The position numbers were made by a program, and so were the translations under genes. Shown piece by piece: positions 21,593 through 33,184 of a DNA stretch of 64,000 nucleotides; within the stretch, counting starts at the first letter, position 1; every line of letters begins with the position of its first letter. The notes below the pieces were generated by a model that saw only the letters and a program-made list of their open reading frames with translations, had not been told where the DNA came from and ran no database searches. The DNA is taken from contig FWWN02000572.1 of assembly GCA_900175165.2 (NCBI GenBank), positions 1-64,000 on the forward strand, read 5' to 3'. The DNA is from Rhizomucor pusillus (taxonomy: Eukaryota > Mucoromycota > Mucoromycetes > Mucorales > Lichtheimiaceae).

Positions 21593-22931
21593 ATGTCCCT
21601 GACTATCAATGATAATTCAGAAGAGGCCCAGTTGATGCGCAAGCTCCACGGCAACATCATCTTGGACGAAGGCGGATTCTTCAAGAAGGTTACGCAGAAG
21701 AACTCAAGTCTCAACAAGCAAGCTGCCGAGCGATACTACAGCAACTGGGCAGATAAGAAGGATACCGAAATGAGGGATAAGGCTTTTGTTGAAAACCGGC
21801 GGGAGCACGCGCAAAACATGACTAATGCGTTCTACGACTTGGTAACTGATTTTTACGAGTATGGTAAGATTATCTTTTCGCTTCGTCCACTGAGAACTTG
21901 TCTGTAACGAGATCAATGTTTAGGCTGGGGCCAGTCTTTCCATTTTGCCCGGTTGTATAAAGGTATGGGAAATTGATGCAACAGCGCTACTTGGCGAGTT
22001 CCTGAATCCCTAAGACTGACTCCTATCTTTGTTGCAAACTGAACAGGTGACACTTTTGAGGAAAACATCAAACGCCACGAATCATTCTTAGCTCTAAAGC
22101 TCGGCTTGAAGAAAGGTCAAAAAGTCTTGGTAAGACTTGGCAGTAACAAGACCAAGAATTGGCAATGATTATCTGATCATCCGACCGGGAATTATACAGG
22201 ATGTCGGTTGCGGTGTAGGTGGACCTCTCCGAGAAGTTGTCAAGGCATCCGGCTACGCTCATGTCACTGGTATTAACAACAATGCATACCAGATCGAGCG
22301 ATGCTTTGCATACGCCGAAAAGTATGGCCTGTCACCATACACAGATTTCATCAAGGGAGACTTTACCAATATGCCTATTCCTGATGCCACTTTTGATGCT
22401 GTCTTTTCCGTGGAAGCCACCGTGCATGCGCCCAAGCTGGAAATGGTTTACGGCGAAATCTATCGAGTACTCAAACCAGGAGGACGATTCGCTTGCTATG
22501 AGTGGTGCGTCACAGACAAGTACGACGAGAATGACATGACCCACCGCCGGATCATCCACGGTATCGAGGAAGGTAACTCGATCTCTAAGCTCTATTCTAC
22601 AAGGGAATGCCTAGCTGCTGCCAAGTCCGTGGGGTTCAAGGTAATTGAAGAAGGAGACGTGGCACCAGTGGACGACGCTACTGTACCTTGGTACTACACA
22701 CTCAAGAAGCCAGAAGGTTTGCGCGGAATCCTTCGATCACCGTGGGGACGCTTCTATACCAACAGCTTGCTTACATTCATGAGCAAATTCAACCTCGTAC
22801 CACCCGGTGTTTTGGAGACCTCTCAGTTACTCAACAATGCTGCCGAGATGCTGGTCGCCGGCGGCGAATTGGAAATCTTTACGCCCATGTACCTGTTTGT
22901 CGTGGAAAAGCCCCTCGATGCAAAGGATTAA
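21593..22931 (+). CDS. ERG6: Sterol 24-C-methyltransferase
   Basis: Methylates C-24 of zymosterol or lanosterol-type sterols with S-adenosylmethionine, in ergosterol synthesis at the ER or lipid droplets. Four exons (21593-21863, 21924-21962, 22047-22129, 22200-22931) give 374 residues, standard for Erg6. Motifs in order: [20 protein letters not shown] (sterol-binding region I, rebuilt across introns 1 and 2), the SAM motif I LDVGCGVGGPLRE (rebuilt across intron 3), then GINNNAYQIERC and TDFIKGDFTNMPI. Next come FSVEATVHAPK, YRVLKPGGRFACYEW, and the C-terminal sterol methyltransferase domain with NNAAEMLVAGGELEIFTPMY. Exon 2 is only 39 nt. All key residues are present. Confidence 0.97.
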
Positions 22932-23135
22932 GCTTTGTTTTGCTCCTACTTCGTATTTATTTGCATAGTATTCTTTTTTCTTTGTTACATGGATTTTGCA
23001 CTGTGACGTATTTGCAATAATAAGATCTTTGCTATTTGAAACATTTACAGGTCTTGTTCCGCCTTGCCTATCAGTTGAAACTTGCTGGTCGTGTGTTCGT
23101 GCACACTTGGCATCAGAGCTTGGCTACTTGGCAAG
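22932..23135. other. Convergent 3' region ERG6/GRC3
   Basis: 204 bp between the two stop codons, T-rich with an AATAAG-like element at about 23017. It must carry both 3' UTRs and their termination signals. Confidence 0.4.
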
Positions 23136-26100
23136 TTATTCCTCGGACATTGCTTGAGATTTTCGTCCTACACGTCTGACCTTGAGCACGTTGCCACCAA
23201 CTCCTTCAACCGTGTCCCGTGTCAAGTAGGGCACTCTTCGCCAAGGTATATTTGCTACGCCAAAATCACTGCCAGTACTGCGATCCAATGCCATCGTGAC
23301 AGGAAGATCAAAATTGCCTTTTACGATGCCAGATACTTTTTCAAGCGTTGACGGTGGAAGAGGAGTAAGCAGTAAGAAAGAATGCTGTGATGGATCGACT
23401 GCACGGATCAAGGCAAGACCGTGGCATGTCGTGTTTTGCGGAGATGGAGGTGGATTCTCCAAGGCCGAAAAGTACGTAGGAGGAACCTAACAGAATAGTA
23501 GGATTAGCTCTTTGTCATTTGCAATGGATACCGCTGGGAGGGTTTGTATCACTTACTGTTTCTGGAGATGCATCATCTTCTACTGGATTGCATGGGCCCT
23601 TTATTTCCTCTCCATCTTCGACTTTCCCAATCAATGCAACAATGCTTCCATTTAGCGTATACAGCAGCTGACTCAAGGGGACATCTTCGTAGAGTATCCA
23701 AACTCCATCGATTCCTTTTCTCCAATCGACTTGCCAAGGGACCCGCTCAATCATTCTTGATTCAAAATCCCACCAGAGCGTGCCCAATGTACCATAGTTG
23801 TTCAACTTTTGGTGAAAGTAGGATATCGTCGCAAGCACACGATGCTCAAACGCAGTGTAGCTCGATGCAAACGTGCCCGCTATCGAGACGGAGGGGATAT
23901 TGTGTACAACGGGGGAATAATCTGCCACGTTCAGGGTTTCGTTCATACAGTCTGTAAGGATATCGTTGTCCTTGTCTTCATTGTATAGCACAAAAATATC
24001 GGTCGGTTTCGCTTCTTGGACCACGCTGACAAGAAGATCCAGTCCCATGTTCTTGATCCATCCACAGGTATTTATCACTAGCGGTACAAGTTCCTCTGCA
24101 TCGGCACTGACTTTTTCGCCAAAGTCTGTTCTCCAAATCTTAATCAACTCTGATATGCATTGCAAGAAATAACTGGGATTGTCACGCGGAACTGTGGATC
24201 CGATATGATAACTTCGCAAAGCCTTGAGATGCTGATGTGTAAAAGGAGGTCCGAGAATAGGTGCGTCCAAAACATGCAATGCTACCATGCAAGGCGATGT
24301 GAATTCGCTTTGGCCCAAATCCGTTTCAAGGAAAGCGACTTGTGTGTGTCTAAAATGAAATGAGTATACATTGATTGATGTCAAATATACGGAGCCAGTA
24401 CATACGTGTTCAAAAGTTGATTCGCAATGTATCTTGCATAAGTTGATTTGCCAGAATTTTTGTTACCGCATACAAGTGCAATCGAGGGTTTCTCGCGCTC
24501 TGTAAAAACCTACTTAACAATACATAAAATTACATGAAACACGCCCTTGGACTCACCTAATGCCGCTGAAAGCAAAGATTGGGAGGCTGATATCCACATT
24601 GATGGCTCATCAAATGCAATTTTACCAGGTTGTAATGAAAGAACCTTGAAATACCCAAGTCGTTTCAATATTTCAATCTTCTAAGATCTTGACTTTCGTT
24701 ACTCACCGGATTGAACAAGGGTATAGAATTGATCGTTTCTTCGACATTTTTCTCCTCGTTTCCAAAGATTCGGGACGACGATGAGAAGAACTGAATGTCG
24801 TGTATATTATCTAGTCCACACCATGACAGGTCTCGTAACACGATTACGGCATCGAACGGTCGTTGTGAGAATCGTTGAATCATTTCAAATAGATCTTCAT
24901 CTAATGGTTGCTGCATCGTTGATTTTCTGTGTTGCGTCTGTCCCACTGATGCAGCTGGCTTGATTCTCAAGAGCGCGTGCGTTCTTGGGGAGAATACTGG
25001 AAAGAAATTGAGTACTTTCTGCTGTGGATACGCATCTAGCTTGGCTCCCATGATGGATACGGCACCGCTGAAAGGTGCAACAAGTACCATGCCATCAAAT
25101 ACTATGGACTGTTTATGCAAGCATGAGCATTACGACACGAGTAGCATCGATATAGCCGACATTTCAAAGATTACCTCATCTTTCTTCAGTCCGATACAAA
25201 GGCAGGGGTCATCATCAATTGTGAACGAGAGAACATTTTCAGTCGATGGTGTGAAGCTCGAAACAGATTGTGGATAGCTATATCTAACGTTAACCTGAAA
25301 AGGTTCGTTCATCATTGGCTGCAATTAAGCTTACCTGATTTTATTCCTAATCTTCTTTGCAAGCCGTTGCTGCAAACGCATTTTTTGCTCCCGGCGTTTG
25401 CGGCCTATGCGCGGTTGGCTTCCTTCAGAGCTTTCTGATGGTACTTCAGCTTCTTCCATTTCCTCTATATCCTGACCAACGACTTGAACCAGCTCGGCCT
25501 GCTCTTCCTCTTCGGAATCGTCCGGTAGCGAGCCAATTTCTTCGCTTTCATTGTCTTCATCCCCAAGAGTCTTTAATGCCGCGGCTCGCAAAGCTGCGCG
25601 TGCGCTGATAGGATGCTGCTGCTGCTGTTGTAGCTGTTGTCGACTCTTCAGCCCTTGTTTAGTAGGTTCGGTTACTTCCTTTTCATATTGCGATGGTTTT
25701 GCAAACAATGCAGCGCGTGCGCTGATCGGCTTCTGCTTTCGTTTATCGATCGTTTGCTTCGATGGCTTAGATGACGGTGTCAAGTGCTCTGTATCTTTTT
25801 CAGTTGCAACTGCAGCAGCAGCAAGCAGTGCAGCTCGTGCACTGACAGATGGTGTGAATTCGAGTGTCTCTTCGGATTCATGTTCGGATTCCGACAATGC
25901 CTCTTTATCATCTTTGTTTTCTTCCTGTTGCCGTTCATTTGACTCTGTAGTTGTCGATATATTTTCATTGTGGTCATCAGTTTCCTGTTGCTTCGGCTTT
26001 GATTCACGATAGAGAGCGCCATTTTCATTGTCATGCATGCTTGCCTCGCCAGCTTCAGGCGATGCTAACCGCTTATCGACAGATTCTTCACGTTCCCCGA

Positions 26101-26508
26101 CATATTCCTCGTCCTTTTCGGTGGTTTCCTGCCAATCCATATCGTCTTTGTCTTCATTTTCGTCATTGGGTTCGCCCTCGGGAGACGACGGAGCCGAGCT
26201 TGCCTCTTTTCCACTCTCGTTATCATGCTCTGTTTCTTCGGGCCCAACGTCAGCCATGGCAGTGTCTTCTTCGATTTCCTTCGATTCTATTTCGTCAGAG
26301 ATTTGCACGTCGTCGGTGCTCTTGGAATCCGCACGCTTAATCGTGGCGCGTGGCAGCACCACTGCTTCCACCTCTCGAACGAGTTTTACTGTTAGTTATT
26401 TACAGATTAAGTAACTTGTAGACACTTTCGCGTTTGTCATTTTACTGTATGATTACCTTTGACAACAGATCTTTTCGATTGCGCTGATTTCGTACTTCTC
26501 GTCGTCAT
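23136..26508 (-). CDS. GRC3: Polynucleotide 5'-hydroxyl kinase Grc3 (NOL9 family)
   Basis: Nucleolar RNA 5'-kinase that works with Las1 in processing ITS2 of pre-rRNA. Eight exons: 26508-26457, 26388-25335, 25283-25175, 25108-24707, 24644-24557, 24499-24406, 24349-23557, 23486-23136. They encode 980 residues. The first 370 residues are acidic/basic low complexity and contain three copies of a SARAAL(L/F/R)A motif. The kinase core has ENVLSFTIDDDPCLCIGLKKDE, a P-loop GNKNSGKST (about 580-588), the Walker B-like LETDLGQSEFTSP and VINTCGWIKNMGLDLL. The C-terminal domain follows (GIDGVWIL, ALIGKV, NIPWRRVPYLT). The long acidic N-terminus is typical of fungal Grc3, although this one is large. Start chosen because MTTRSTKSAQSKRS joins exon 2 in phase after a clean GT-AG intron. 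Confidence 0.92.
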
Positions 26509-26860
26509 TTGTGGCAAGAACAAAAAATGCGAAAATTGGGAGCGCTGAGATTATATCGCTTATGCTGAGTGCAGAAAGTGCATTGTTTCGGCACTCCCAA
26601 CTCCTGATTGAATGGACCCGGAAATACAGAGACATTCACGTTGCACTGAAAGGGAGAGGCTAGGGGATTGAAGATAATTATCGAATGCTTCAGTGTACCT
26701 TTCTCTTCTTTTTTTCTCTTTTGTACATATCGTATAAAGTTTCCCTACATTTGAAGCATAGCTGCGTCGTATGTAAGGATTTATGGGATTTTGAGGGCAG
26801 CAGCCCTTCATTCAACGATTTATCAAGGGATCGGTATTCACTGAAATAGCCAAAGCACAT
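26509..26860. other. Divergent promoter region GRC3 / unknown gene
   Basis: 352 bp between two divergent start codons, with T-rich stretches near 26700. No ORF or RNA gene is seen; it probably carries both promoters. Confidence 0.45.
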
Positions 26861-28570
26861 ATGGACCAACGAGATTCCTGTATACCATCCCCGGCTCTCA
26901 ATGAACTATCAAAACGATTAAACAATGAGACAGATCGATTGCAATACGCTCGAGTCATTTATCTCTCAGAGAGCATCCGTCATCGACTCAAGAGTATACG
27001 TAGGGAGATGCAAGCTCCTTGTGAATACGATAAAAGGCAAAGGAGGGAGCAAGCTCCAGACAGAAATAGATGTGCACATCAATCGCTGATGGTGACCAAC
27101 GCCATGACAATAAACAAACAACAGCATGGTATGTAAGACCACTTGACGATCTCATTTAGAATTTTCTGCAATTTAGCCGCAGATATTCACTTTTTACCCG
27201 ATAAAGTATATCCACGACGAAGTACCTCGTACATGCCTCAGCTCATACAAACGATCGACGCCTTTGAGCATAATCGATGCCGATGCTCCATACCTCCTTG
27301 CTGCATTGAAAAAAGATCTATGAACCTCGCAGAAAAACTGTCTGCTCCACCCGAAATCGATTCTGCCGGTATGTATTGCCAGAAAGAATACGAAAGCATT
27401 AGTGCTATTGTAGTCTTACCAGAGGTTTCAAGACGAATCGTTAGTCTCACCTAGCGATACATCGGAATCGAGTTTCTGCAGTGACGAGTTTGCCAAAGAG
27501 ATTCAGCAACGATTCAGCTCGTACGCCAATGTGACGCACACAGCATCGTTCAAGTACGACCTGGATAAATGCTCCAATAAGCAGGAAAAGGAGTACTTTG
27601 AGGAAGAAGAGATAGACGAGAGCAGGGAGGCTAATATGCGCAACGAACAAGATGAAGATGCAGTTACACTTAACGCCGTATCCGATACCATTGCTACTCC
27701 AAACCAGAAGCCAGAATACAGTGATTTTTACGCCATGGTTGAACCATTATCCAACATCGAGGATCCATCTTCCCTAGCTTCCACCCTCTTGTCATCTTGC
27801 ACCACCAAGATTTTGCAAGACCACAAAGCTGATGACAACGCAACGTTGCATGAAGTTCAGGGATGCTACTTGGATATTGCTGAAAACACATATTTGGTGA
27901 CAAACAATAATATGCCACCTACACCTCCACTCTCCCCAGCTGGTACACGAGATGTGTGCGAGTCGCTAAAGCTACCTTCTGCGCGCAAACCAAGTCTTAG
28001 CATCGAGCGTGTAAATAAGGTCAGTAAAATAGATTACAGTATCTGTAGATAAACGAGCAAAGAGTAAAATGTATCGATGACGTGATATCTAGAAGAGCAG
28101 GTCGGGACTGCGTGGTCTCTTCAAGCGCGCGCAGTATCAAGTGAACGATATATTGATATCCGGAAGATCTCCCGCAGCGCCAGCTGTAGACTATCTGTAT
28201 AGCGCAAAAGATCTAACTGCAAATGAACCCAGAATTGTGCTGAAACTAGTCTTTACGGAGGTTGGAAGCTACACTCCGAATATCATGCAGCCATATGGCT
28301 TCGATTTTGAAATTCTACGTCCAGGAGTAAAACCCAAGCGAAGTCCAAGAATGGCGAGTACAGTGAGCGATGCAAGGCTGGGCAATGCAATCCAGGATTG
28401 GATTGATCTGGTTTTCAAGAATTATCCGCAGGCAGTATGTAGCATACGGTTGATACGTGTTCGAAATTTGAAAAACTCACGACAACGTTCTATTTTAGCC
28501 ATGCTTTACAAAAGCACGACGCATTTTACGAGATAACAAGAAATTATACGTTGTTTATGATACTTTATGA
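26861..28570 (+). CDS. Hypothetical protein, 486 residues
   Basis: Not recognised. Five exons (26861-27128, 27177-27368, 27433-28019, 28093-28434, 28499-28570) join in phase to 486 residues. The N-terminal 150 residues are basic and Cys-containing (RCRCSIPPCC). The middle (about 190-345) is acidic and Ser/Thr-rich with a proline motif PPTPPLSP, a possible phosphorylation or SH3 site. The C-terminal 140 residues look folded: SGLRGLFKRAQ, RIVLKLVFTEVGSYTPN, FDFEILRPGVK, LGNAIQDWIDLVFKNYP, and end in LYVVYDTL. Acceptor choices for exons 3 and 4 were made to avoid stops and are each the only in-phase option nearby. It shares a 352 bp divergent promoter with GRC3. No function is proposed. Confidence 0.65.
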
Positions 28571-29076
28571 CTATTGTAGTATCTCTAGTTTCCTTCATCC
28601 CCATGTTCATCGGGACTTGTACATTAAAGTTCTATTCCCATGACTCTGATATCGAAATGATACGCTACCACATCATGCATACCTCCTATTGAAAGCTGAG
28701 ATGTGCTTAATGAAAAAAGCGAAATTCGGTGCTTTATTGTCTGTCAATGTATAAAAGGATAGTTGCCGGAGGCACAGTAGCCCCGTGCGCTTCCAATTAT
28801 TCCAACACCTAGATATGGATGCCGAGGATAGGGAAGGCAGAGGGTGGAAGAACAACTTGCACTGCCAAACGCCAAAAACACAGTTCGAGAACAAGCTGTT
28901 GACAACGGCTGTCTATTTCTTTGATCCTGATGAGTCCATTTCTGCTAAGCGAGAGGTTGGGATGCAAGCGAAAAAAGGAAAAAGAACTTGTTTACTGAGC
29001 ACTAGCTCACTTGCAAAGCAAACTATACATGGTTTGTTGAAAGAATACAGAACGATGATGCAGAGGATAAAATGTT
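28571..29076. other. Intergenic between convergent genes
   Basis: Lies 3' of both neighbours. A TATAAAAG box at 28749 is followed by an ATG at 28815 and a 47-codon open stretch, but the possible second exon is antisense to HCH1 (see rejected items). No supported gene. Confidence 0.4.
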
Positions 29077-29893
29077 TTACGCGACGGTTCCTGCGCATTG
29101 GTTTACGTCAGTTTGTCCGGGAGTCGTTGTAGGTTCGATGTACACATCTGATCCATGGGCTGTAAGAGCATCATTAGTAAGTATAGCCAGCGTAATCACG
29201 ATTTCCTTGTACTATCTTACTTTTGATCATATCTTTGGGAAATTTGGCAAGTTTATCGCAGATGAGTGGAGTCAATTGCTTTCGAATTACTGACTTGACT
29301 TCTTGACTACTTGAAACATTGCCGTCGACGGAAATCTCAAACTTATTCTATGTAAGTTTACCGAACTTGCACAAAAATGCACTGAATTCAACGTACCACA
29401 TAGTCATCAGCCGTAGAATCGTGAGCAACTTCTGGGATAGAGATCCTGCCGCTAGCCTCCGAACCGTCAGCAAGAGTACCTGCAATAAGACTATATTAAC
29501 TCCCAGCATTCAAACAATTACAGGTAAATCGCACGGACCTTGCCAACGTAACTTGAGCGCTACGTCGTAGATAGTAATGATCTTGCCCTTTCGTTGGTTA
29601 AGATCGACATCACCGACGCACTCTTCCAACTTTGACAGTTCAACCTTGTAGCCGTTCGATTCCGCAGACAGACCCTCAAGCTCCTCTGCCAGATATTTCT
29701 GTGCCCACTTTAGGCAGTTCTTGTTGACCCTTTGGCATTGTTGAGTTGAATCGCTCCTTGTTATCTCAGGAGAAACAACTTGATACTCACCAGTGCCTGT
29801 AAGATAACCTTGTTAGCACCGCATTGATCGCACAATCTCTCTCAGGACAAAACATTCATACCAGTTATTAACGTTCTTCCAATTGTTTGACAT
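29077..29893 (-). CDS. HCH1: Hch1-type Hsp90 cochaperone (Aha1 N-domain only)
   Basis: Binds the middle domain of Hsp90 and modulates its ATPase. Six exons (29893-29862, 29796-29791, 29729-29539, 29479-29397, 29347-29221, 29159-29077) give 173 residues, close to yeast Hch1 and half of Aha1. The N-terminal NNWHWVNKNCLKWA is the hallmark of the Aha1 N-domain. It is followed by LEECVGDVDLNQRKGK, IYDVALKLRW, ASGRISIPEVAHDSTADDY, the Hsp90-contacting FEISVDG region, and KFPKDMIK. The frame then ends in GQTDVNQCAGTVA and a stop, with no C-terminal Aha1 domain on the minus strand down to 28571. Exon 2 is just 6 nt (GCACTG), supplying the conserved His-Trp. Without it the frame still holds but loses that motif. 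Confidence 0.88.
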
Positions 29894-30497
29894 TGGTTTA
29901 AGAGAAGGACGAAAAATGGATGCTGTCCCCGCCGATTAAAAGCTTCCAGGTGGTTCCTGAAAGTCCCCCCGGTTGCTGTAACGAATCAAAACTTCGACAA
30001 ATCGAAAGGTTCACCAATGAACTTCCCCATCCATATCCCAAAATGATGATACGTTATTTTTATAATGTATGAGGCTTTTGGCTGCTTCATGCTTTGCTAA
30101 CAGCCTGGTGCGCGTAAAATACAGGATATTTGACGTTGCTCTGCTTATAAATTCGAGGAAGATAAACCGCTGATAGAGTTCCTGCGCGTGCGCACCAAGC
30201 AATATCATTCCATGTTCTGGGCATGTTTGAGCTACTTTTCAGTCATAAATAATGTTACTACAAGCTGCGAATGCTTGCTGCAGTAATTATATTGCCAAGT
30301 TCGACAGAACATCTATATCCAAATTTCTCGACAAATTCAATGAATGAATTTATTAACACGGCTTTTCTGAGCACATTATTGTTTTACTACTGACTGACTG
30401 ACTGACTGACTGACTGTAACTTGAAGGACTTATCCGAATGCAGGCACGGAGCTATAGTTGACTGAGTACTTTGTCCTGGCAGGTAGATATTAGAGAC
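29894..30497. other. Intergenic HCH1 / septin
   Basis: About 600 bp comprising the HCH1 promoter side and the septin 3' UTR side; no gene seen. Contains the ACTG microsatellite listed below. Confidence 0.45.
30389..30416. repeat. (ACTG)7 microsatellite
   Basis: Seven perfect copies of ACTG. It lies about 80 bp downstream of the septin stop codon (minus strand), so is probably in its 3' UTR or terminator region. A perfect tetranucleotide array is likely to be length-polymorphic. Confidence 0.9.
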
Positions 30498-32115
30498 TCA
30501 CTTGTTGGACTGGGCGGGACTACCCATTGCCGGACTGACAGGCGCAGCGGGACTGTTTGGCAAGGTATCCACGTTAGGCGTAGTAGATGGGGACACTTGG
30601 CTGCTGGCGCTGGTGCTTGCAGTCGACTGTGTGGACTCTTTAATGGCCAATAGTTGTTTGGCTCGGAAAGCCTCGTAGTGAATTTGGGCAGTTGTCTCGA
30701 TGAGGTCTTGGAGATGTGTTCTGGTCAAAAAGTTGCGCAAATAGATAAACTCACAGTGCTCTTCGTTCTCGACTGGATGGCGAGAGAAAACAAAATAATG
30801 GTCATTTTGCATACCAGCTTAGACGTTATGCTTACATACCGTTAATGACGCCGTATCTGTTCTTTCTACCTCGCACAGCAATGCCATCAATGAGGACGTT
30901 TCGTTCGGAACCGACTATGGCAAAAGGAAGGAGTTCCTGTTGACAATGGATCAGAAACTGAATGTGCGAAAATCAGACATATTTCTGCATTACTCTGATG
31001 CTCTCGTTGAGAGCTTGTTCTTGCTCATCATCTTCGTCGCTCTCGTAAGGGTACAATTTGATGTTGTGAAAAACCAGTTCCGCTTTGATCTATACCATGT
31101 CTTCTTAGCTCGACAGATTCTGTTAAAAAGACCTCATTTGGACTACATACTCTTTGCTTGAATGCATGACGCTCTTCGATAGTCAACGAGTCAGACTTTG
31201 CAATGACTGGAACAACATTGACAACTTCGGAAAGCTTCTTGAGGACGACAATGTCAATTGGTTTCAACCTAGAGCAAAGTAACATTCATTCAAATATTTA
31301 GCAAACTCGGAATAAAAAATATCTTTGCATCAATACTTACGCGTGACCTGTAGGACTGATGAAAAATAGACAGCAATGGATTCTGCTATCTTGAATGTAG
31401 CGATCACGAGTAGCTGTCAACTCCTTCCGCAAATACGCAGAATGCTGGTCTTTGATGTACTTGATAATCGGCTCCCAACTAAAAATTCTCCGTTAGCATT
31501 GTTTGTCGCTCCGGCTTTTGACATCGAGAAACTGTATTAACAATACCAGTTCTCGTTATTCACTTGGTCGCCGTATCCCGGTGTATCCACAATGTTAAGT
31601 CGAAGTCGTACGCCGTTTTCCTCGATAACTGCAAGTTTGTTAGTAATTTAACAAAGTGTGTAAATCGTCCGATTTGTTAACCCACGATGAGACACGGTTT
31701 CAATCTCGGTTGTTTGTCGAGGAGGTTCATCCGCAGCGAGGCGAGCCTTGCTTTCAATCAGATGCGAGGCAAATATGGTATTCACTAGAGTCGACTTTCC
31801 AAGCCCAGATTGACCTTAAACGAGGAGAAACGCAGGGAGGAGGAGTAGCATAAGCAGGAGAAGCAGGAGGGTGAGATGTACGTTCAAATAAGTAAATAGG
31901 AAGCAGTAGCTGCTCACCAACAACCATAACATTAAAATGGAAGCCCCTCTTCAAGAGCTTCTTTTCGATCTGCTGGGTGATAGTATCAAATCCAACGTAG
32001 CCTTCTAAGGTCGTCTTTAAAACGCAGCAAAGCATGTTAGCAGCTAGGACAAGCTGGATAATTCATGGTATCAACTGACTGGTGAGGGTTCGGTGAGCAT
32101 GGCGGAAGATGGCAT
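30498..32115 (-). CDS. CDC10: Septin, Cdc10-type
   Basis: GTP-binding cytoskeletal protein of septin filaments at septa, necks or hyphal tips. Nine exons (32115-32080, 32014-31918, 31814-31686, 31628-31547, 31478-31341, 31268-31151, 31089-30994, 30936-30840, 30772-30498) give 355 residues. Features: GYVGFDTITQQIEKKLLKRG (polybasic lead-in), G1 GQSGLGKST, septin motif NIVDTPGYGDQVNNENCWEP (G3 DTPG), G4 AKSD, and the septin unique element ending VGSERNVLIDG with VRGRKNRYG and FIYLRNFLTRTHL. The C-terminus is a Ser/Thr/Pro-rich tail without a long coiled coil, as in Cdc10/AspD rather than Cdc3, Cdc11 or Cdc12. A donor inside HL|IEENG (GTGGGT) is inferred from phase. Confidence 0.95.
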
Positions 32116-32855
32116 TATATGATGGAGAAAAAAAGAAACGCGAACAAAAGGAGAAGAGAAAAGAACTGTGTCGGCTAAAAAACAAAGAGAAAAACGAAAA
32201 GGAAAATAAGGGACGCACACGGAGGATGCAAGGGAGAAAAAGGGACGGTTTTCTTCAGTGAACTGGAATGTACAGTGAATTTTCAGCTCAAAAGTTTTAA
32301 ACCGTTTGCAACAGTGTATCATGAAATCAATGCTTCTGTCCAGATATCGACTCTTCTGTCCAGAGGTTGAATTATCCGTCGTTGCGTAAAGCCTTGCACA
32401 CGTTTTGTTGTCTCTAACTTTGTTCAGGGGGTCCCTAACTGCTAACCTCATTGAATCACCGAATATTGCATTCGTATTTGCTGCTAATCGATACAAGTAT
32501 GTTTCTATGGCGTTGCCTAATGCATAGTGAGTACATGTACATATAATTCGCTTTGTATCATAGGAATTTGGCTCTGCTAGGCATTTCGTTTGGCAACAAA
32601 TAAGTCATTATTGTCGATTGGGGTCGGAAGAATTCTGTTATCACAGATGAAGATGCTTCTCATTTCGGTACAGCCACGATAGAGACATGTCAGGTCAAGT
32701 AGATAGGGTTCGGTTGGAAGGATTAATTCAATAAAACGCCCGGAGATTTTCCTTCTACTAAGCGCTGACTGCGAGCAAGAATCTGATCTGCGTGCTGCTT
32801 GCTCCGCCCAAAAAGGACAACGTAAACGACAGACTCCAGCTTTTGACTAGGGCGA
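32116..32855. other. Divergent promoter region septin / NAA38
   Basis: 740 bp between divergent start codons. The septin side (32120-32240) is strongly purine-rich on the plus strand, i.e. a pyrimidine tract in the septin 5' UTR. No gene seen. Confidence 0.5.
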
Positions 32856-33184
32856 ATGGCTGCCGATACGGACAAGATCAGGCAATTACGAAGCTACCTT
32901 AATTTCAAAGCAAGGATCACCATCTCGGATGGTAGAGTCTTTATTGGAACTTTTGTATGCACTGACAAGGAAAAGAACATCATTCTTGCTCACACCGAGG
33001 AGTTTCGAGGGGGTAATACACTTGGCTGCAGCTAGTTGTCAGATATCGCAGAGAATTTATGCCTACTATATCATTAGATGAGAAACGGCTAGTAGGCTTG
33101 GTAATGATACCAGGGAAGCACCTTGTCAAAGCCGAAACCGAGGATCTGGAATGTAAACCTATCAACGACGATATGTATATTTAA
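32856..33184 (+). CDS. NAA38: Lsm-domain protein, NatC auxiliary subunit Naa38-like
   Basis: Two exons (32856-33012, 33078-33184), 87 residues. It has an Sm-like fold signature: LRSYLNFKARITISDGRVFIG (Sm1), TFVCTDKEKNIILAHTEEF, then LVGLVMIPGKHLVKAE (Sm2, in the place of the RG-containing motif of RNA-binding Lsm proteins). This matches LSMD1/Naa38, the small subunit of the N-terminal acetyltransferase NatC. The short acidic C-terminus follows directly. The intron (65 bp) has good GTAATA and TTAG signals. A canonical Lsm protein of the Lsm1-8 rings is less likely because the Sm2 RNA-contact residues are absent. Confidence 0.85.

Noticed and set aside
28815..29293. Possible two-exon plus-strand gene (ATG 28815, TATA-like box at 28749, second exon 29051-29293 with one hydrophobic segment)
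   Set aside because: The second exon is exactly antisense to the last two exons of the conserved HCH1-like gene, and its donor (GTTGGG) is weak. The open frame is best explained as a shadow of HCH1.
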